Of a DNA stretch of 64,000 nt, positions 34,425 to 47,126 are shown piece after piece. Source of the stretch: Blasia pusilla (taxonomy: Eukaryota > Marchantiophyta > Marchantiopsida > Blasiales); NCBI GenBank assembly GCA_050084515.1, contig CM114272.1:55118001-55182000 (forward strand), given 5' to 3'. Made by a program: the position numbers and the translations under genes. A model generated the notes under the pieces. It was given only the letters and a program-made list of their open reading frames with translations, did no database searches and had not been told where the DNA came from. How positions within the stretch are numbered: the stretch's first letter is position 1; the number at the start of each line of letters is the position of its first letter.

Positions 34425-35257
34425 GTAGGCTGCACGGAAATTGACTTGTCCGTCCATGGGACGGACATGCCCAACGGTTGCCCCGCTTGGGTTTTTTTTC
34501 ATATCCTAGTTCCCTGTGCCCGCTCGGGATGGAGGAACAAATGTAGGCTAGGATCGAGGGGGTGTGGGGGCTACTAGCCCTCACTAGGCCCACATCAAGC
34601 CCGAGATTGCATGTGGATAAATTCCATTTGCGTGGAATTACCTCTATCCTATGGAAGGACTTGTCCATGTAGACCTCATCTCCCACTTCTTCTCATCCCC
34701 CCGCCCACTTGCCTCCACGTTCCACACTTTTCCGTTTCTTCCCGCCCGCGCCCACGCCCCCATCTCCATTCCCTCCCGCTATATTTTTACCCGCCCGCCC
34801 CCACCCTCCTTTCCAACATAAGCTATAATTTTGGGTCTCACCTCATGCAATCCATGGATATATCTACATTTATCTGTCCATTTCCATCTTGGGGACAGAC
34901 TTTTCTATTTTTGTGCAATCATGATTAAGCCCGCGCGAGGCACGCATTTAGCATCTCTGGCCCTTGAACTCGTGTAAGGACCACACTTGCTCGCTGAGGT
35001 CCCGTGGTAGGACTTCTGGGCCCATAGAGGGTGGGATCATGGCCTGCCCTATGCGGGCCGATGCGGGCCACATGGGCTCAATGCGAGTCTCTGCGGGCTT
35101 CGTGGGAGCTAGAGAACGCATGGCAAAAACGAGCAACATGTTGTTGAACTGACTGCAGTATGGCCAAACTTGAGACTAAATTTCCAGCGGGGTGAGAACT
35201 TGAGCGTGCACGAACATGTCTGTCCCTAGGACGAACGTGATTACGTATGCAACCTTG
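34425..35257 (+). mobile_element. non-autonomous hAT-like element, copy 4 (outer)
   Basis: Starts GTAGGCTGCACGG, ends GTATGCAACCTTG. Flanking 8-mers CATGTGAG (34417-34424) and CATATAAG (35258-35265) match at 6 of 8. The uninterrupted target is visible in the sister LTRs as CATACAAG (19801-19808 and 24301-24308), direct evidence of insertion. GC-rich inside, with GCGGGCC/GGGCCCAT stretches, and carries another element at 34602-34923. Confidence 0.8.
34602..34923 (-). mobile_element. non-autonomous hAT-like element, copy 5 (nested, inverted)
   Basis: Minus-strand copy of the 300-bp form: begins CGAGATTGCATGTGG and ends TTTTGTGCAATCATG in plus-strand sense. Flanking 8-mers ATCAAGCC (34594-34601) and ATTAAGCC (34924-34931) match at 7 of 8. 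Confidence 0.8.
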
Positions 35258-36885
35258 CATATAAGAGGTTGATCAAATAAATGGTGCAAAATAAGAAGTG
35301 GATGCATATGTTGAGAATCCAACATGATCTTTAGCTGAAATTTTGTCCACTTGTTAAAGGAAGTGTATCTAACCTTGCAAAATTTGAAGGAAAGTAGAAG
35401 TCCAACCCTAAGCCAAGAATGAATAGTATTTTTTTTGACCCAGACGATACGATTACTTACTAAGAAAGAAGATGGTATGCATTTTTCATCTTTTCCTAGT
35501 AAATGATCTTGACCTGAACTTTTTCCCAATTTATTTATGGATTTTTTTCCAACTTCATTAGAATATTTCAAGGACTATGGAAGTCCAACTCTAATCTTAA
35601 GAATGAAGAGGTATTTTTGGAGCGTTGTGTGATCGAAAGGAACTTCTTAGGAAAAAGTTCGTCAGGAATTTTCATTTTACCCAAGTCTTTGATCTTGACA
35701 TGAAAATTTCTCCACTTGTTTATGGAAGTGGTTCTAGTTTGCTTGCAAAATTTCAAGGAAATTTGAAATCCAACCCAAAGCCAAGAAATGAAGATGCGTC
35801 TTGACTCTCTAGACCCACATAATAAGAACTTTTTATGAAAACATTGATTTGTAGTTTTTATTTAATCTAAGTATATGATCCTCGCTTGAGAATTTTTCCG
35901 ACTATTGTTGGAGGTGTATCCAACCTCTTTGGAAAAAATCAATGAAAATGGAACTCCAACTAAGAACCCCAAAAATAAGAGGGCTTTGTAGACCACAACA
36001 ATAATATTTACTAAAGGAAAAGTTTCTATGTATTTTTCATCTGCTCCCAATATATGATCTTGACTTGAAATTTTATCCATTTCTTGCTCCAAATGTATCG
36101 TAGCTTCTTGAAAAATTTCAATGAAATAAGAATTGTACCCCAAAGTACAAAAATACAGTGGTGTTCTCAGATCTGTGCGATTAAACATTGTAAGGAAAAA
36201 GGATATTTATATTTTTCATCTTTTCCAAGTATATGATCTTGACCAATTTGGTCCGCTTTGTGATCCAAGTATCCCTAATCTCCCAAAAATGACTTAATTG
36301 AAAATGGAGGTATAACCCAAAGTCCATATATATATAGTTGTTTTCAGACCCACATTATCACACCTTGTAAGGAAAAACATTGTGTGCATTTTTCATCTTC
36401 TCCAAGTATATGATATTAACCTGTAAAAGAAAAATTTCTTATTGATCAAAGTGTTTCTAAGTCCCTCCAAAATTTAATTCAAACCCAAAGCCCACAAATA
36501 TATAGATGTTTTTAACCCATGAGATTAAACCTTGTAAAGAAAAAAGATGTGTATGTTTTTCATCTTGTCCAATTATATGATCATGAATTGAAACTTTTCC
36601 CACTTATGGCACGAAGTATATCTAAGCTCCTTGAAAATTTTCAACAAAAAGAAAATTAAAAATAAACACCCAAAAACATATAGGTATTTCTTACCCTCGC
36701 AATTAATTCTACGAGGAAAAAAGATGTGTACATTTCTCATCTTGTCCAAGTAAATAATTTTGACATTAAATTTGGGCCACTATTTGATTCAAGTGTATCT
36801 AAGCTCCTTGCAAAATTTCAATGAAAATTGACGTCTAAACCAAAGCCTAATAGTATATAGATTTTTTTAGACTCGTGTGATCACT

Positions 36886-37010
36886 ATTACATCTTAGTTA
36901 GCCGACAAGTAGAATTCTACCGTATCGACCGCATAGAGGGTCAACAAGAAGTTTGGGTATAACTTTTTCATGAGGTATCAAATGAGGTAACATCAGAACC
37001 GTTGTGTGGG
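36886..37010 (+). repeat. direct repeat, left copy (partner at 37937-38065)
   Basis: Shares TCACAT/TTACATCTTA, GTAGA.TTCTA.CG, TCGAC, CATAGAG.GTCAACA, a GTTxGGGT and a GAGxTxTCAxATGAG block with 37937-38065. The two lie about 1.05 kb apart with the (AG)n tract between them. They may be short LTRs, but no primer site is seen. Confidence 0.55.
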
Positions 37011-37711
<701 letters not shown>

Positions 37712-37936
37712 TCTGAGGTCTTGCAGTTGTCGGAGGTGACAAGTGAAGTTAGGGCACATAGACTACGGTTACTGGTGGGCGCAATTGGATAGAGGAGTAG
37801 GGACGACGATGTAGTTAATTCAGTTGGGATTGAGTTAGTCAAAGCCGCATAATTATGCAAGCTCATAGTGATGTAGTCGAGTTGGGGATAAGCATAGGCT
37901 AGACAGGAAAGCCATAGTGAAGAGTGAAGAAGGAAG

Positions 37937-38065
37937 GGTTGTCACATCTTATTTCGCCGTACGTAGAGTTCTATCGCGTCGACGACATAGAGAGTCAACA
38001 GGCTGTTCGGGTGTAACTTTATCCCGAGATGTCAGATGAGATTGGTGACAAGTCCATTGTGTCGC
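37937..38065 (+). repeat. direct repeat, right copy (partner at 36886-37010)
   Basis: Second copy of the repeat at 36886-37010. Its right edge meets the miniature hAT-like piece at 38070-38112. Confidence 0.55.
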
Positions 38066-38069
38066 GAAC

Positions 38070-38112
38070 AAAGATTGCACACGGATACGGACTTTGTCCA
38101 TGTGCAACCTTG
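38070..38112 (+). mobile_element. 43-bp miniature of the hAT-like family
   Basis: Consists of little more than the two ends of the family: AAAGATTGCACACGG then GGACTTTGTCCATGTGCAACCTTG. The flanking 8-mers do not match. Either an extreme deletion product or a remnant end. Confidence 0.45.
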
Positions 38113-38510
38113 TACACCATATGGATACTCTTTGCTTTGCTATAAAAGTTATGACCTTTTGGTAAAAAATGAAGGATCGGATTTTTACATCCATATAAAA
38201 ACAACCCATTTTTTTTCCAATAGGAAAACCTATGTAATAAGGATCCTTCCTTATGCACCAATATTGCTCATTGTTATGCGCATGCAATGCATTGGGCGAA
38301 AGGAAGCATCTCTTGTTATTTGATAAAGGCCTATTAAGCACTCATCGGAGATCCATGTTTCCATATTTTCAAGAAAGGGGAGAGTTCGGAGGGAAGATAT
38401 CCATCTCCTTCTCATTTCTCCTCCCATGATTCCTCTCTATAACTCTACAATTGAAAGGAATGGAGAGTTTGTTCCTATTCTTTTTTTTTAATCATTTCAA
38501 ACCTCTTCTA
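38113..38510. other. unassigned sequence
   Basis: Nothing recognised between the miniature hAT-like piece and the intact 312-bp copy. Confidence 0.35.
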
Positions 38511-38518
38511 CTTCCCTC

Positions 38519-38830
38519 CATGGTTGCACAAAAATGGACAAGTCCTTCCTTAGGACTGACATGGACAGACAAGTCTGGACATGTCCACGGATATGGGTTC
38601 AAAGAGGTAGGACCCACACTTTTAGTCCATGATGTAAGGCAAGGCAAGGATGAGAGGAGCAATGAGGGAGGAGGGAGTGGAGGTGGAGGGAGGAAGAAAT
38701 AGGGGAGTATGGAACACGAAGGCAAGTAAAGGGAATGAGAAAGAAAGGAAAGGTGGGGCCCATACAGACAAGTCCTTCCATGGGACGGACATAAGTCCAC
38801 GGACACGGACTTTATCCACATGCAACCTTG
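38519..38830 (+). mobile_element. non-autonomous hAT-like element, best-preserved copy
   Basis: 312 bp. Starts CATGGTTGCACAAAAATGG, ends CACATGCAACCTTG. Perfect 8-bp target duplication CTTCCCTC at 38511-38518 and 38831-38838. 10-bp terminal inverted repeats with one mismatch. Core is purine-rich (GAGGGAGTGGAGGTGGAGGG). The 8-bp duplication and the CA…TG ends are hAT features. No coding capacity, so it depended on a transposase elsewhere. Confidence 0.85.
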
Positions 38831-38838
38831 CTTCCCTC

Positions 38839-41640
38839 TCCTTACCTATGGTCTATCTCCATCCTTCCTTTAATGGGTAGCAATGGAGATGGCATGATAG
38901 AGATAGACTCTCTCCTTATGTGAAATCACTCCCTCCAAAAAGGAAAGTATTTGTCTCTTCACTTTTCATAGGAAGGGCGAGGATTGTTTGGAGAGGGTCA
39001 TAGGAAGATTTTTCCATTCCTCCTCTCCTATTTTCTTCTACTCCTTCATCTTATCTCCCCACCCTTATTCAAAGTTTCAAATAAAAAATCGTTGGGAAAT
39101 CGTCCCACGTTACAATTTATCCTTTTATTTCATCCCCGTCCATATCTCTTATATATATATCTAGTAAAGCTCTCTAATTTAAAAAAGGGGAGAAGAGGAG
39201 AGAAGAGGATCCTCATCTCTCCTCTTCTCCCCTTTCTGAAATTCAAATTGATTTTTTTTCCATTTAAAAAATTTTAATAATTAAATAAAATATTTATTAT
39301 TCCATTTTAATAAAATTAATAAATGAAATTGATCATGGTCCATGGAAGTATAAAATTTGAAAATTTTGATTATTATTGGACCGTAGACCAAACAAAAGAG
39401 GACACTCTTGATGTAATTGAGATGTGGCAGGAGATGAGGGCATGTGAGAAAGGTCTAATGCTTTGATTGACATAGATGGTGAGTATTTTGAAAGTGGACA
39501 TGTCTTGTTGCAAAATCAATCAAAGATTTTCTTTCCTCCTCCTACACATGGCTTTCAACTTTATGGATCTTGCCTTAATCGAATGATGGATTTTCTTCCA
39601 TCCACCAACTTATGAAATTAAACATATAATCATTTCCAAGAAACAAAAAGATGGAAAACAATGTCAAATGTCACCAAATGTTTTTTTATAGAAATGATGT
39701 GAAATGATTCCACATCAGATATTAAGTAGATTAGGAAGAGGACTTAACTCATCTTTTTATGTTAAAATTTTATTATATGGTTTCTTTAACCAGAACGGCA
39801 TATAAGAATGCTTTTTTTTTTTTTTTTTCTGATCTCAACCTTCAATGAAGAAATTGATGTCTTCATTATAGAGACACAAGCAATACGAAACATAAATTCT
39901 TGTTCTTAATCATTGGCCCAATAAGATGTCTATTTCTAGTCTTTGGTCCAACTAAATAAAATAAAACCGAGGAAGAGTGAGGATTTGACAAATTCTCTTA
40001 TATTTCAACCCTAAATTTTCGGTGAAATAATGCTGATTTTTTCTGTCTATGCATAGTCTCATAACCACTCGGGCGTTAGGTGGAAAAACTTTACAACGGA
40101 ATGTATACCTAAATCGCATAAGTGGTCAGGTGAAGATTTATCTTGATGACCTCAACAACATCATGTGGCCTTGTAGGAGTCCCCCACTTTTTGATTCATA
40201 TCTAAAACATAATGAGATATATATATTACCACGACTTAGTAACATAGGGTCTACATCGAGTTAGTGGGTATTGACGGTTTTTTAAAGAGTTGAATATGGC
40301 AATAAAGAAGAACGGCAAGTTGAAAGAGAGCATCTCTCCATGACGGGCTTAAATTTAAGTTCTCCAAGTTTAAGGAGTTTTTTCATATATTCAAATTCAG
40401 ATCTGTTCGCGGTTGGGGGAAAAGGTTTCATATTAGGCCAATGAAGAATTGATCCATACACCACTAAGTGTATGCCATATCTTTGCAAAGATCATGGTGC
40501 CAAAGCTGGAGGACTATTAAGGAGATGGGACGTATTCCTCGATGATAAAGACACCTTCGAAAGACACGTTGATTTCAATTTTCTTTTGAAAGTTTTGAAA
40601 CTTAGTCTAGGATGTCTGGAAACGACGGAATCATTCGAATGAAAAAAAACTAGACTCAAAATCCTCAAACCGTCACCTTGAGTCGGCTTCAAGAAATCAC
40701 CTAATCTTTTATATCACAATCATACGACAAGATGCCCAAAATAAGGTCAAAGACAAGGAAATACGGGTAAGTTTTTTTCAAAGAGGGATAGTTTGTGAAT
40801 TTGAGGTTGACAGTAGCGCAAACTTCAGCCGCTTATTATAGTATCCGAGTATTTCAAGGTCATGTTCAAAATGGTAGTCGTTTCCTAACATGGCTACATC
40901 CAACCTCATTATGATAGCCAACAGGATTTTGCGGATCTAGTTTCAACTTTGGACAGGCAGAAGATACGAATACTCATGCGAGAAAATTTTGTCAATACAA
41001 ACTACCTCAAGGTATTTGACAGGATATCAGCTTTTTCACTTCGGGCAAGATACCTTATGTCTAGGGAGGGTCACATACCATGACTTTTCCATGTCGTGTG
41101 GGAAGAAGAATTTGTTTCTAACGCTTCTTGCAGTCGTAAAATTTTAGATCGTCACGAATACTTGTGCGAGAAGATTGCGTCCCCGCACGCCCCGGAGAGT
41201 CACGCAAATGGCAATTCGGATGCGCTTTGGAAGAGGCTCATAATAGAATTTCCAAAGTAGGAAGACAATCATCATTCAGAAAGTGCCTAAAAAGGCTATA
41301 GTTTCAACAAAGTGAAAGGCGGGGACTCCAATAAAAACAAACCATTCGAGTAGGACGTCTAATTAAAACAAACGGAAAAGCGGCAAGTTACGTAAGTGGA
41401 AGAAAACACCTCAATGAAATTGAATTCTTTCGAAAAATATCCTCGCGGTTCTCCGGAAATTATTGGTAGAAGTCGAAAAGAATGCGAACGGAACATAGTC
41501 TATGACACCACGGTCAAGCGAGCAAGGAGGTGAGGCTATAGGTTGAGTTGAGAAAGAAGCTCAAAATACTTCAGGAGGTATACGGAGACCCTCGCACGCA
41601 CGGAGAGGAATAAAACGGCGTGGGAAGAATGGGATGTATT
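38839..41640. other. gene-poor AT-rich region
   Basis: No gene recognised. Short open frames (38984-39277, 40049-40264, 40492-40692) show no family resemblance. Contains a foldback at 39184-39235 and a T-run near 39811. Confidence 0.35.
39184..39235. repeat. purine/pyrimidine foldback, 19-bp arms
   Basis: 39184-39202 (AAAGGGGAGAAGAGGAGAG) and 39217-39235 are exact reverse complements with a 14-base centre holding GAGGATCCTC. One arm is all purine and the other all pyrimidine. Confidence 0.85.
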
Positions 41641-42800
41641 ATTTGTAGTCGCCTCCTGGAGAGCGCACGGGGATACGGCTCCACAAGGCCAATCCGTATG
41701 GGCGTTCATCAATATACCATGTACCGAGAATCATCTCAATCATTAAATAGATACGTCCAATCCTGAAGGGATTTGCTCCGGTCCTTTTCCCGCCACCCCC
41801 TTGTCCTATTGACGCGAAGAACACTCGCGCTGCCCTCCTGCGGGGCCTCCCAGAGTCCCAAGGGTGAACGCTGGTGACTGGTTGAAACCGGGGGGAATTC
41901 GGGCAGGAGACGACTAGGGAGACAAAACCTACTGATCGACCGAATCACAGGGGCCCTCTCTGGGAAACGAAACGAATGAAGTGAAGGTACGTTTATCCAC
42001 TCTCGTATACTTACTTTATTACGCTTGTTGTGCCGAGAAATCGGGCGGGGGCCACATGGCGAGCATGCTCTACATGCATGCCCGCACATTCTGCCACTCC
42101 TCGCCTCGAGGAGTGGATCTATGCACATTCGTTCGTTCTTCCTTTCGAGCGCGCGAGGACGGTATTGGTGGAAGTGATTCGCTTCGATTGTTATCATCTT
42201 TCGGGCCGCGGAGTTGTTGCGCACAGCGCAGACCGCTCCCCTCCCCCCCGTGACCCGTCTGTTCCTCGGTCGCTCGGTTCCCCCCGGGGGACCTTGACTG
42301 CCATCGCGAGCCGTCGCCGCGGGGCAGCGTCGGCATCGCGATTCTATTCGCCGGCATTCAACTGCAAGTAGGGTTTATTTACCCTTCGCCGTGGAGCAAA
42401 GAGCCGCTTTTGAAGAGCGGGCGCTTCTATGATTGAGCGCGTATCCGACTCGCCTCGGGGGACGGAGGATAGCGATAGGGCTGGGTGTCGGTCTACACGG
42501 AGCCGACCGAACTTCCACAGTCACAGTCACCGTCGCCCGGCCAGCCGAGGGGAGAAAGTAGGGATGTTCGGGGGCCAGCTGTAAGCTAACGGACCGGGAA
42601 ACCGTCCTGGACCATCCCCGCGGCGGGCGGGGGATGCTCCTGGCGTATTATTGACCGCCCTTCTGTCACGGGCGAACATCAGGGGGACACTGCGGCAGCG
42701 CTATCGACTGTGCATCCCTGAAAGGAGGGGACGGGGGACAGGGTAGGCATGCCGGCCATTACTACCGACGTAGGGCACGTGCCTAGAAGTGAATAAGAAA
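41641..42800. other. GC-rich segment, possibly organelle-derived
   Basis: GC content rises sharply against the AT-rich flanks, with runs such as CCCCCCGTGACCCG, CCCCCGGGGGACC and GGCGGGCGGGGG. Long overlapping open frames appear on both strands (41736-42224 minus, 42030-42371 plus) without a known protein. The style recalls plant mitochondrial intergenic or intron DNA, but I cannot name a gene, so this is a weak call. Confidence 0.3.
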
Positions 42801-45410
42801 GGTGGTAATTTAATTTAACGAAATGTAATAATAAGAGAAAGAGGGATCTTCTTCTTAACCCAGCACAGTGCGCCTGAGTATGGGTGGTTCAATGAATGCG
42901 TAGGGGGCCACTGACGAATCACGGGCGCGGTATCATTAAATTCGGCAGGCTTTATATCCACGTCATGATTGACAGTGGCCGTAGGGACAGCATTATCAAC
43001 GCTGACGCCATGCACATCTGCGCTGTCCTGATAAGGTTACCCAAATTATCTCGTATACATTGAGTGTAGTGGAGCCGGAGCTAGTCTAGTTCCCCGCATC
43101 GTACGAGAGAATAAAAAATATATATATGTAGAAAAAGGGATGGAAACCCATCACCATACAAAAGAGGGGGGGCATGGAGACCCAAAAAATTAAGAGCAGA
43201 GCAGACTGTCAGGTTGAATGCTCTTATATGGAGAAGCGTATAAGCAGGGAGGGTCAGTTGCAGTCCGACCATTTGCAGGCTAGCAGACTGTGTCGGCGTG
43301 CAGGCCCTCTCAGGTCAGGGCCTGGGCTGGCGGAATTGACCTACCACACACCCCCCTTGCCTGCCACGGTGCTAAGCCCTCCTGCCAAATATAGCCCCTA
43401 GCCTAAACCGTACTAGATTTGAGGCCAAACTTGATGGCTTGTGTCATAGGTGCGTTACAGTGCCTCCGGTAATAGCAAGCGGGCCCGGCCTACCAACGGG
43501 TGCTCAATGTAGGCGGGTCTACGTGGCTCGGGAGTTGGGACCGGCCTCTTTTGAGCTTTGGTTTTCGTATTTATCCATCCGGTGTCACCCGGAGTCTCTG
43601 GCGAGTCAAATTCTCAACGCATCGCCGTGGGGATCGACCGAGATCGCGTTAGCACCAACAGTTCCCAGGTTTGGTGAAATGGGGAAATTTCTCGAATCTA
43701 TCTCGAGCTCGAGCCGCTGCTGCGGTCACTTCAAGTCGATACAACTCTCAGCTCCGTGACGTCTCTCGCACCTGGAGTGGCCCGCTGCCAAGGAGTGGCG
43801 GTTGCCTTGCTGGTTCCGGGCCGCATCGGCGTCACCTCACACTATCGTGTCACTCGCCTGGATTGGGTGTGGAGGAGGACGGGCAACGAACGATCGCCTG
43901 TGACCAGAGCTGTGATGCTTGGATCTTCTCGTCCGTGAAATCAAGTCACGCGCGTAAACATTCGATCCTTCGTGTTCACTCTTTTACGAAGGAAACGCCG
44001 TATCATGGCTTCTAAAATTGGAGGCTCGGATCGCATCGGAGGATACAAGGAGCTAACGAGGTTTGACTCTAAATAACACCTCAGAAAGTATTCGATGCTA
44101 CTTTATCGCCGGAGAGGCTCTCGCTTTTGGGCAGGTTTATCCGCTTTACTCGTTCCCTAAGCTTGCTTCGAGAATTAGGCACGTGTATTCCAACGGATAT
44201 TAACGAACGATTAGACCTCATAGAATAGTATTTTTAAAAAGTTGAAAAAGATTTGAATATCATGTGGACTCTAGATCCAATGGACGGCGACGAATTCCTG
44301 TCTACAATAGTTTTTATCCTGATTCCGAGAAGGAAAATTCAACCGCATCAATCCATGAACCGCAGCCCCGTCTCTGGATCATTCGGGGAACTATTCACAT
44401 TGAAAAATAATTCGAAGTAGATGAACTCTTCAGCATAAATTAACCCTACAAACTAGTTATTGTTACAGTAAAAAACACCATCCGTACTCCCCACTTGCAC
44501 AGACTAGAACTCACCTTCACCATACGACCTGACCTCAAGCACGGAGAGGAATATGAAGCAGTGCGAAGCGTGGTAGAGAAGACAATGAGGGTGGAGTGAT
44601 GTTCTATGGCGAGGCCCAACGCGTGCGTCTAAAGATACTCTTGAAATTCGATACCGGATGATTTCAGTGGTGGCAGGAAGTAGAATAGCAAATATACTAG
44701 TAATATGCATAACACTATTACACATGGATGATGATATTTAAACCCCAGCAAATGACATCAAACATCGAAGCTTCACACAATTCCCCCGCTAACAGTTCTC
44801 TTGAACCACAATCGCCCGTCGAGGCTCGATCCGAGAAGAAACTGTTGGCTTCATGAAGTCAACTTCTTCCGAGAGCTCGATATCTGGAACAGGAAAATAG
44901 GATCCGCGATATACTTTGATACTCTCCACTTTCCCTACTCCGATCCGTCGCACGTAGTGGAGTGTTGGGGTTAGGGAGTGGATTGCGATGGAGTGCTGGG
45001 CTTGTCTCCTCCAACGACTTTGTCACAGTTGCAGGTGGTTTCCTTCTCGCAACAAGATCAACGTGTGACCATCCGACACACTGTGCCTCCTTTCGTAGTT
45101 GTGATGTCAGTGCCGTAGGTGGCTTCTCAATGTTGCCATTAACCTACTTTTTGTTCGCTACGGACCCTCCATTTCACATTGTGTTAAACACGCAATGGAG
45201 ACACACGTTTAGTGGCTCTAGATCCCGTGATAACAATTATCAGAGCGCCGTTTGCTTCTTGTTCTTGCTGCTCACGGAAATCTCGAATCGGGTAAGGTAC
45301 ACCGGAATCTGTGGAGAACTGCTTTAAGATTATGAGACGGTGGCACGGTGCTTAGGCCATGCCATATCCGATATATATAGATATGTATCTTCCGGGGGAA
45401 AGAATTCATG
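42801..45410. other. unassigned region
   Basis: Moderately GC-rich to about 44000, then AT-rich. Open frames at 43439-43759, 43671-44015 and 44962-45327 do not resemble known proteins. No repeat partner was found in the window. Confidence 0.35.
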
Positions 45411-45664
45411 CTCGTTTGTGACGGAGGTCGCTCGGGGTTGAAGCTTCTTCTGGAACGTGTGGAGATGCCTCTTAAAAGTCTTTAAGAGTCGAGACGTACC
45501 ACATTGTAAGAACCTAATTCATGATACCTGCTGCAGAGCTCGTTTGTGACGGAGGTCGCTCGGGGTTTAAACTTCTTCCGGAACGTGTGCAAATGCCTCT
45601 TAAAGACGTTTAAGACGCAAGACGTACCACATTGCAGACACCTATTTCATGATACCTGCCGAGG
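45411..45664 (+). repeat. two tandem 128-bp units
   Basis: CTCGTTTGTGACGGAGGTCG begins at 45411 and again at 45539. Both units continue through GAACGTGTG, ATGCCTCTTAAA, GACGTACCACATTG and ATGATACCTGC. Part of the unit (AGACGTACCAGATTG… CCTAATTC) recurs near 47023-47060. Confidence 0.85.
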
Positions 45665-45715
45665 TCGCTTTGTCGTCATGTCATGCCATATCAATCTTTA
45701 TTGAACTGCTCGTGA

Positions 45716-46035
45716 TTAGGTGTAGGATGCCAGGGCAAGAAAGTGTAGAAAGCGAACTAGCAACTCGTCATCGCAAGTTGCATAGTGTAGAGTTGTACAG
45801 ATACGTCGAAACTTGAAGCTCAGGCGAAATGAAACGATCGTTACACTCGCTCGAATAATTAAATCTCTCACAGTGAATGCATGGTGAGTGAGATCACCTT
45901 TCTGCAACTCTGTCTGTCATCCATCCGACATCTTCTTAAGTGGGAGTCTGAGAAAAAGGGACATCCAACTTAGACTGCTGCAGTAGAGCACGTGGATCAA
46001 AGCAGACTACCACCTAAAGCCTAAGTAAGAATTTC
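45716..46035 (+). repeat. diverged long repeat, left copy
   Basis: Co-linear with 47127-47440: GGCAAGAAAGTGTAGAAAGC, AAGTTGCAT, AGATACxTCGxAxxT, GAxATxAAAxxxTC…, CAT.CTTC.T..GTGxGAGxxTGA, GCAGTAGAGCA and AAAGCxxACTACCA. Together with the preceding 128-bp block it forms a unit of roughly 600 bp repeated about 1.4 kb downstream. Confidence 0.6.
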
Positions 46036-47126
46036 GGAGTGCATGGTCAATTGACTCTAACTACTCATATTCATACCGACCGACTAGAATCCAAACGAGC
46101 GATGGATACGTTTTATGCTTTTGTAAATTTGTACCAAACGTCCAACGAATAGGACAGATAATTCCATGGGTATCGATCGGGAGCTTGTGGCTTCAAAATC
46201 CGATGATAAAAAAACTGCGCTCTTACTTCGACGTGTGACCTCGCCGGTTCACGAGGGTATTCGCGAACCTCATAGGTTTAGAGAGATCCCAGCAATCAAC
46301 TCTTAGACTCAATTTCAAGCTCCGAACTCGGTAGACTAAAACCTCGGACATGCTGCTGCACATAGAGATGAAAGACTCCAGGCATTGCATGTACCTTGTC
46401 AGTGAACCTGAACGACCGTTGCACCCTTGAGATTCGTGTCGAACGCGGCTGTGGAGTTTAATATGCTAATGTTTTCGTTGACAACGAGATGCAGTGACTG
46501 GTGCCAGCTTCTGTCAAAATCAGGTATTCGAGCTTCAGTTTTACGAATGGCGGTGTACCGGTGGTGGGAGTTTGACAGACGTGCGAATTCTTTGTGTGCA
46601 AATGAGGATTCTGTGTTTAAACTTCTGTTCTCCAAAGGTAAACCACTAAAATTTGTGGAACATGACAATTCCATTGTGCTCGACTTGTGAACAAGATTTC
46701 TTGCGCATCATAACTCGAAAAATGGTGATCTGGCCGGCGAGTAATTCCTTTCTGGTTGAGACTCAAGCTAAGAAAGAATCTCAAGAGGAACATACTGACC
46801 TGAAAGTAACTTTGGGCAGATGCTTTGTGGGAATGCACTCCTACGGATTTTGGTAGTGCCTAAATGAAATTGCACAAACCGAGAGATGCCCTTCCCAATA
46901 TGAACTTATATTACCATTTTGCGGTGACATGTCCAAAGACTACGCTTTGTGTAGTGCTGGGGTTAGCTTGTAACCTCAAGGCCTGAATGTATAGCCCTTG
47001 CTGGAAGTTGTGAAAGAGATGGAGGCAAGACGTACCAGATTGGTGGAAACCTAATTCGTGAACAATGCGCTTTTTGTGTAATCATACTCATCTTTAAAAT
47101 CTTTCATAGTTACTTTTGCAACTTAG
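46036..47126. other. sequence between the two long repeat copies
   Basis: No recognised gene. Frames at 46399-46674 (minus) and 46427-46690 (plus) overlap and lack family resemblance. Confidence 0.35.

Larger units (their letters stand above)
33576..35324 (-). mobile_element. decayed short derivative of the copia element
   Basis: Left LTR from TGTGAG at 33576 to about 33870, internal sequence 33871-34033, right LTR 34034-35324 ending GAATCCAACA (with an 841-bp insertion). The internal part matches only the primer-site side of the full element at 23820-23942 (GAGGAGGGTGA, GAAGAAGT.., GGAAAAAC). The primer site reads TGGTATTAGAGC (minus, 34022-34033). TGATA (33571-33575) and TGATC (35325-35329) are the target duplication, inside a satellite B unit. 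With most of gag-pol gone it could move only with proteins from a relative. Confidence 0.8.
33139..36885. repeat. satellite array B, about 167-187 bp period
   Basis: A unit with the order TATGATCTTGAC, TTGAAATTTT, GTGTATCTAA, GCAAAATTTCAA, AAGTCCAACCCAAAGCC, GAGGT.TTTTTAGAC, CCTTGTAAGGAAAAAG, TTTTTCATCTTxTCCAAG recurs. TGATCTT anchors are near 33218, 33397, 33571/35325 (split by an insertion), 35503, 35690, 35876, 36055, 36234, 36411, 36578 and 36754. Units are diverged. The left end was cut off by the gypsy element at 24555-33138. Confidence 0.85.

Noticed and set aside
33139-36885. CRISPR-like regular repeats
   Set aside because: The period is about 180 bp with diverged units and no unique spacers between short identical repeats; this is eukaryotic satellite DNA.
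42030-42371. Arg/Ser/Pro-rich open frames in the GC-rich island
   Set aside because: Frames are open on several phases and both strands because of GC content. No protein family is recognisable.
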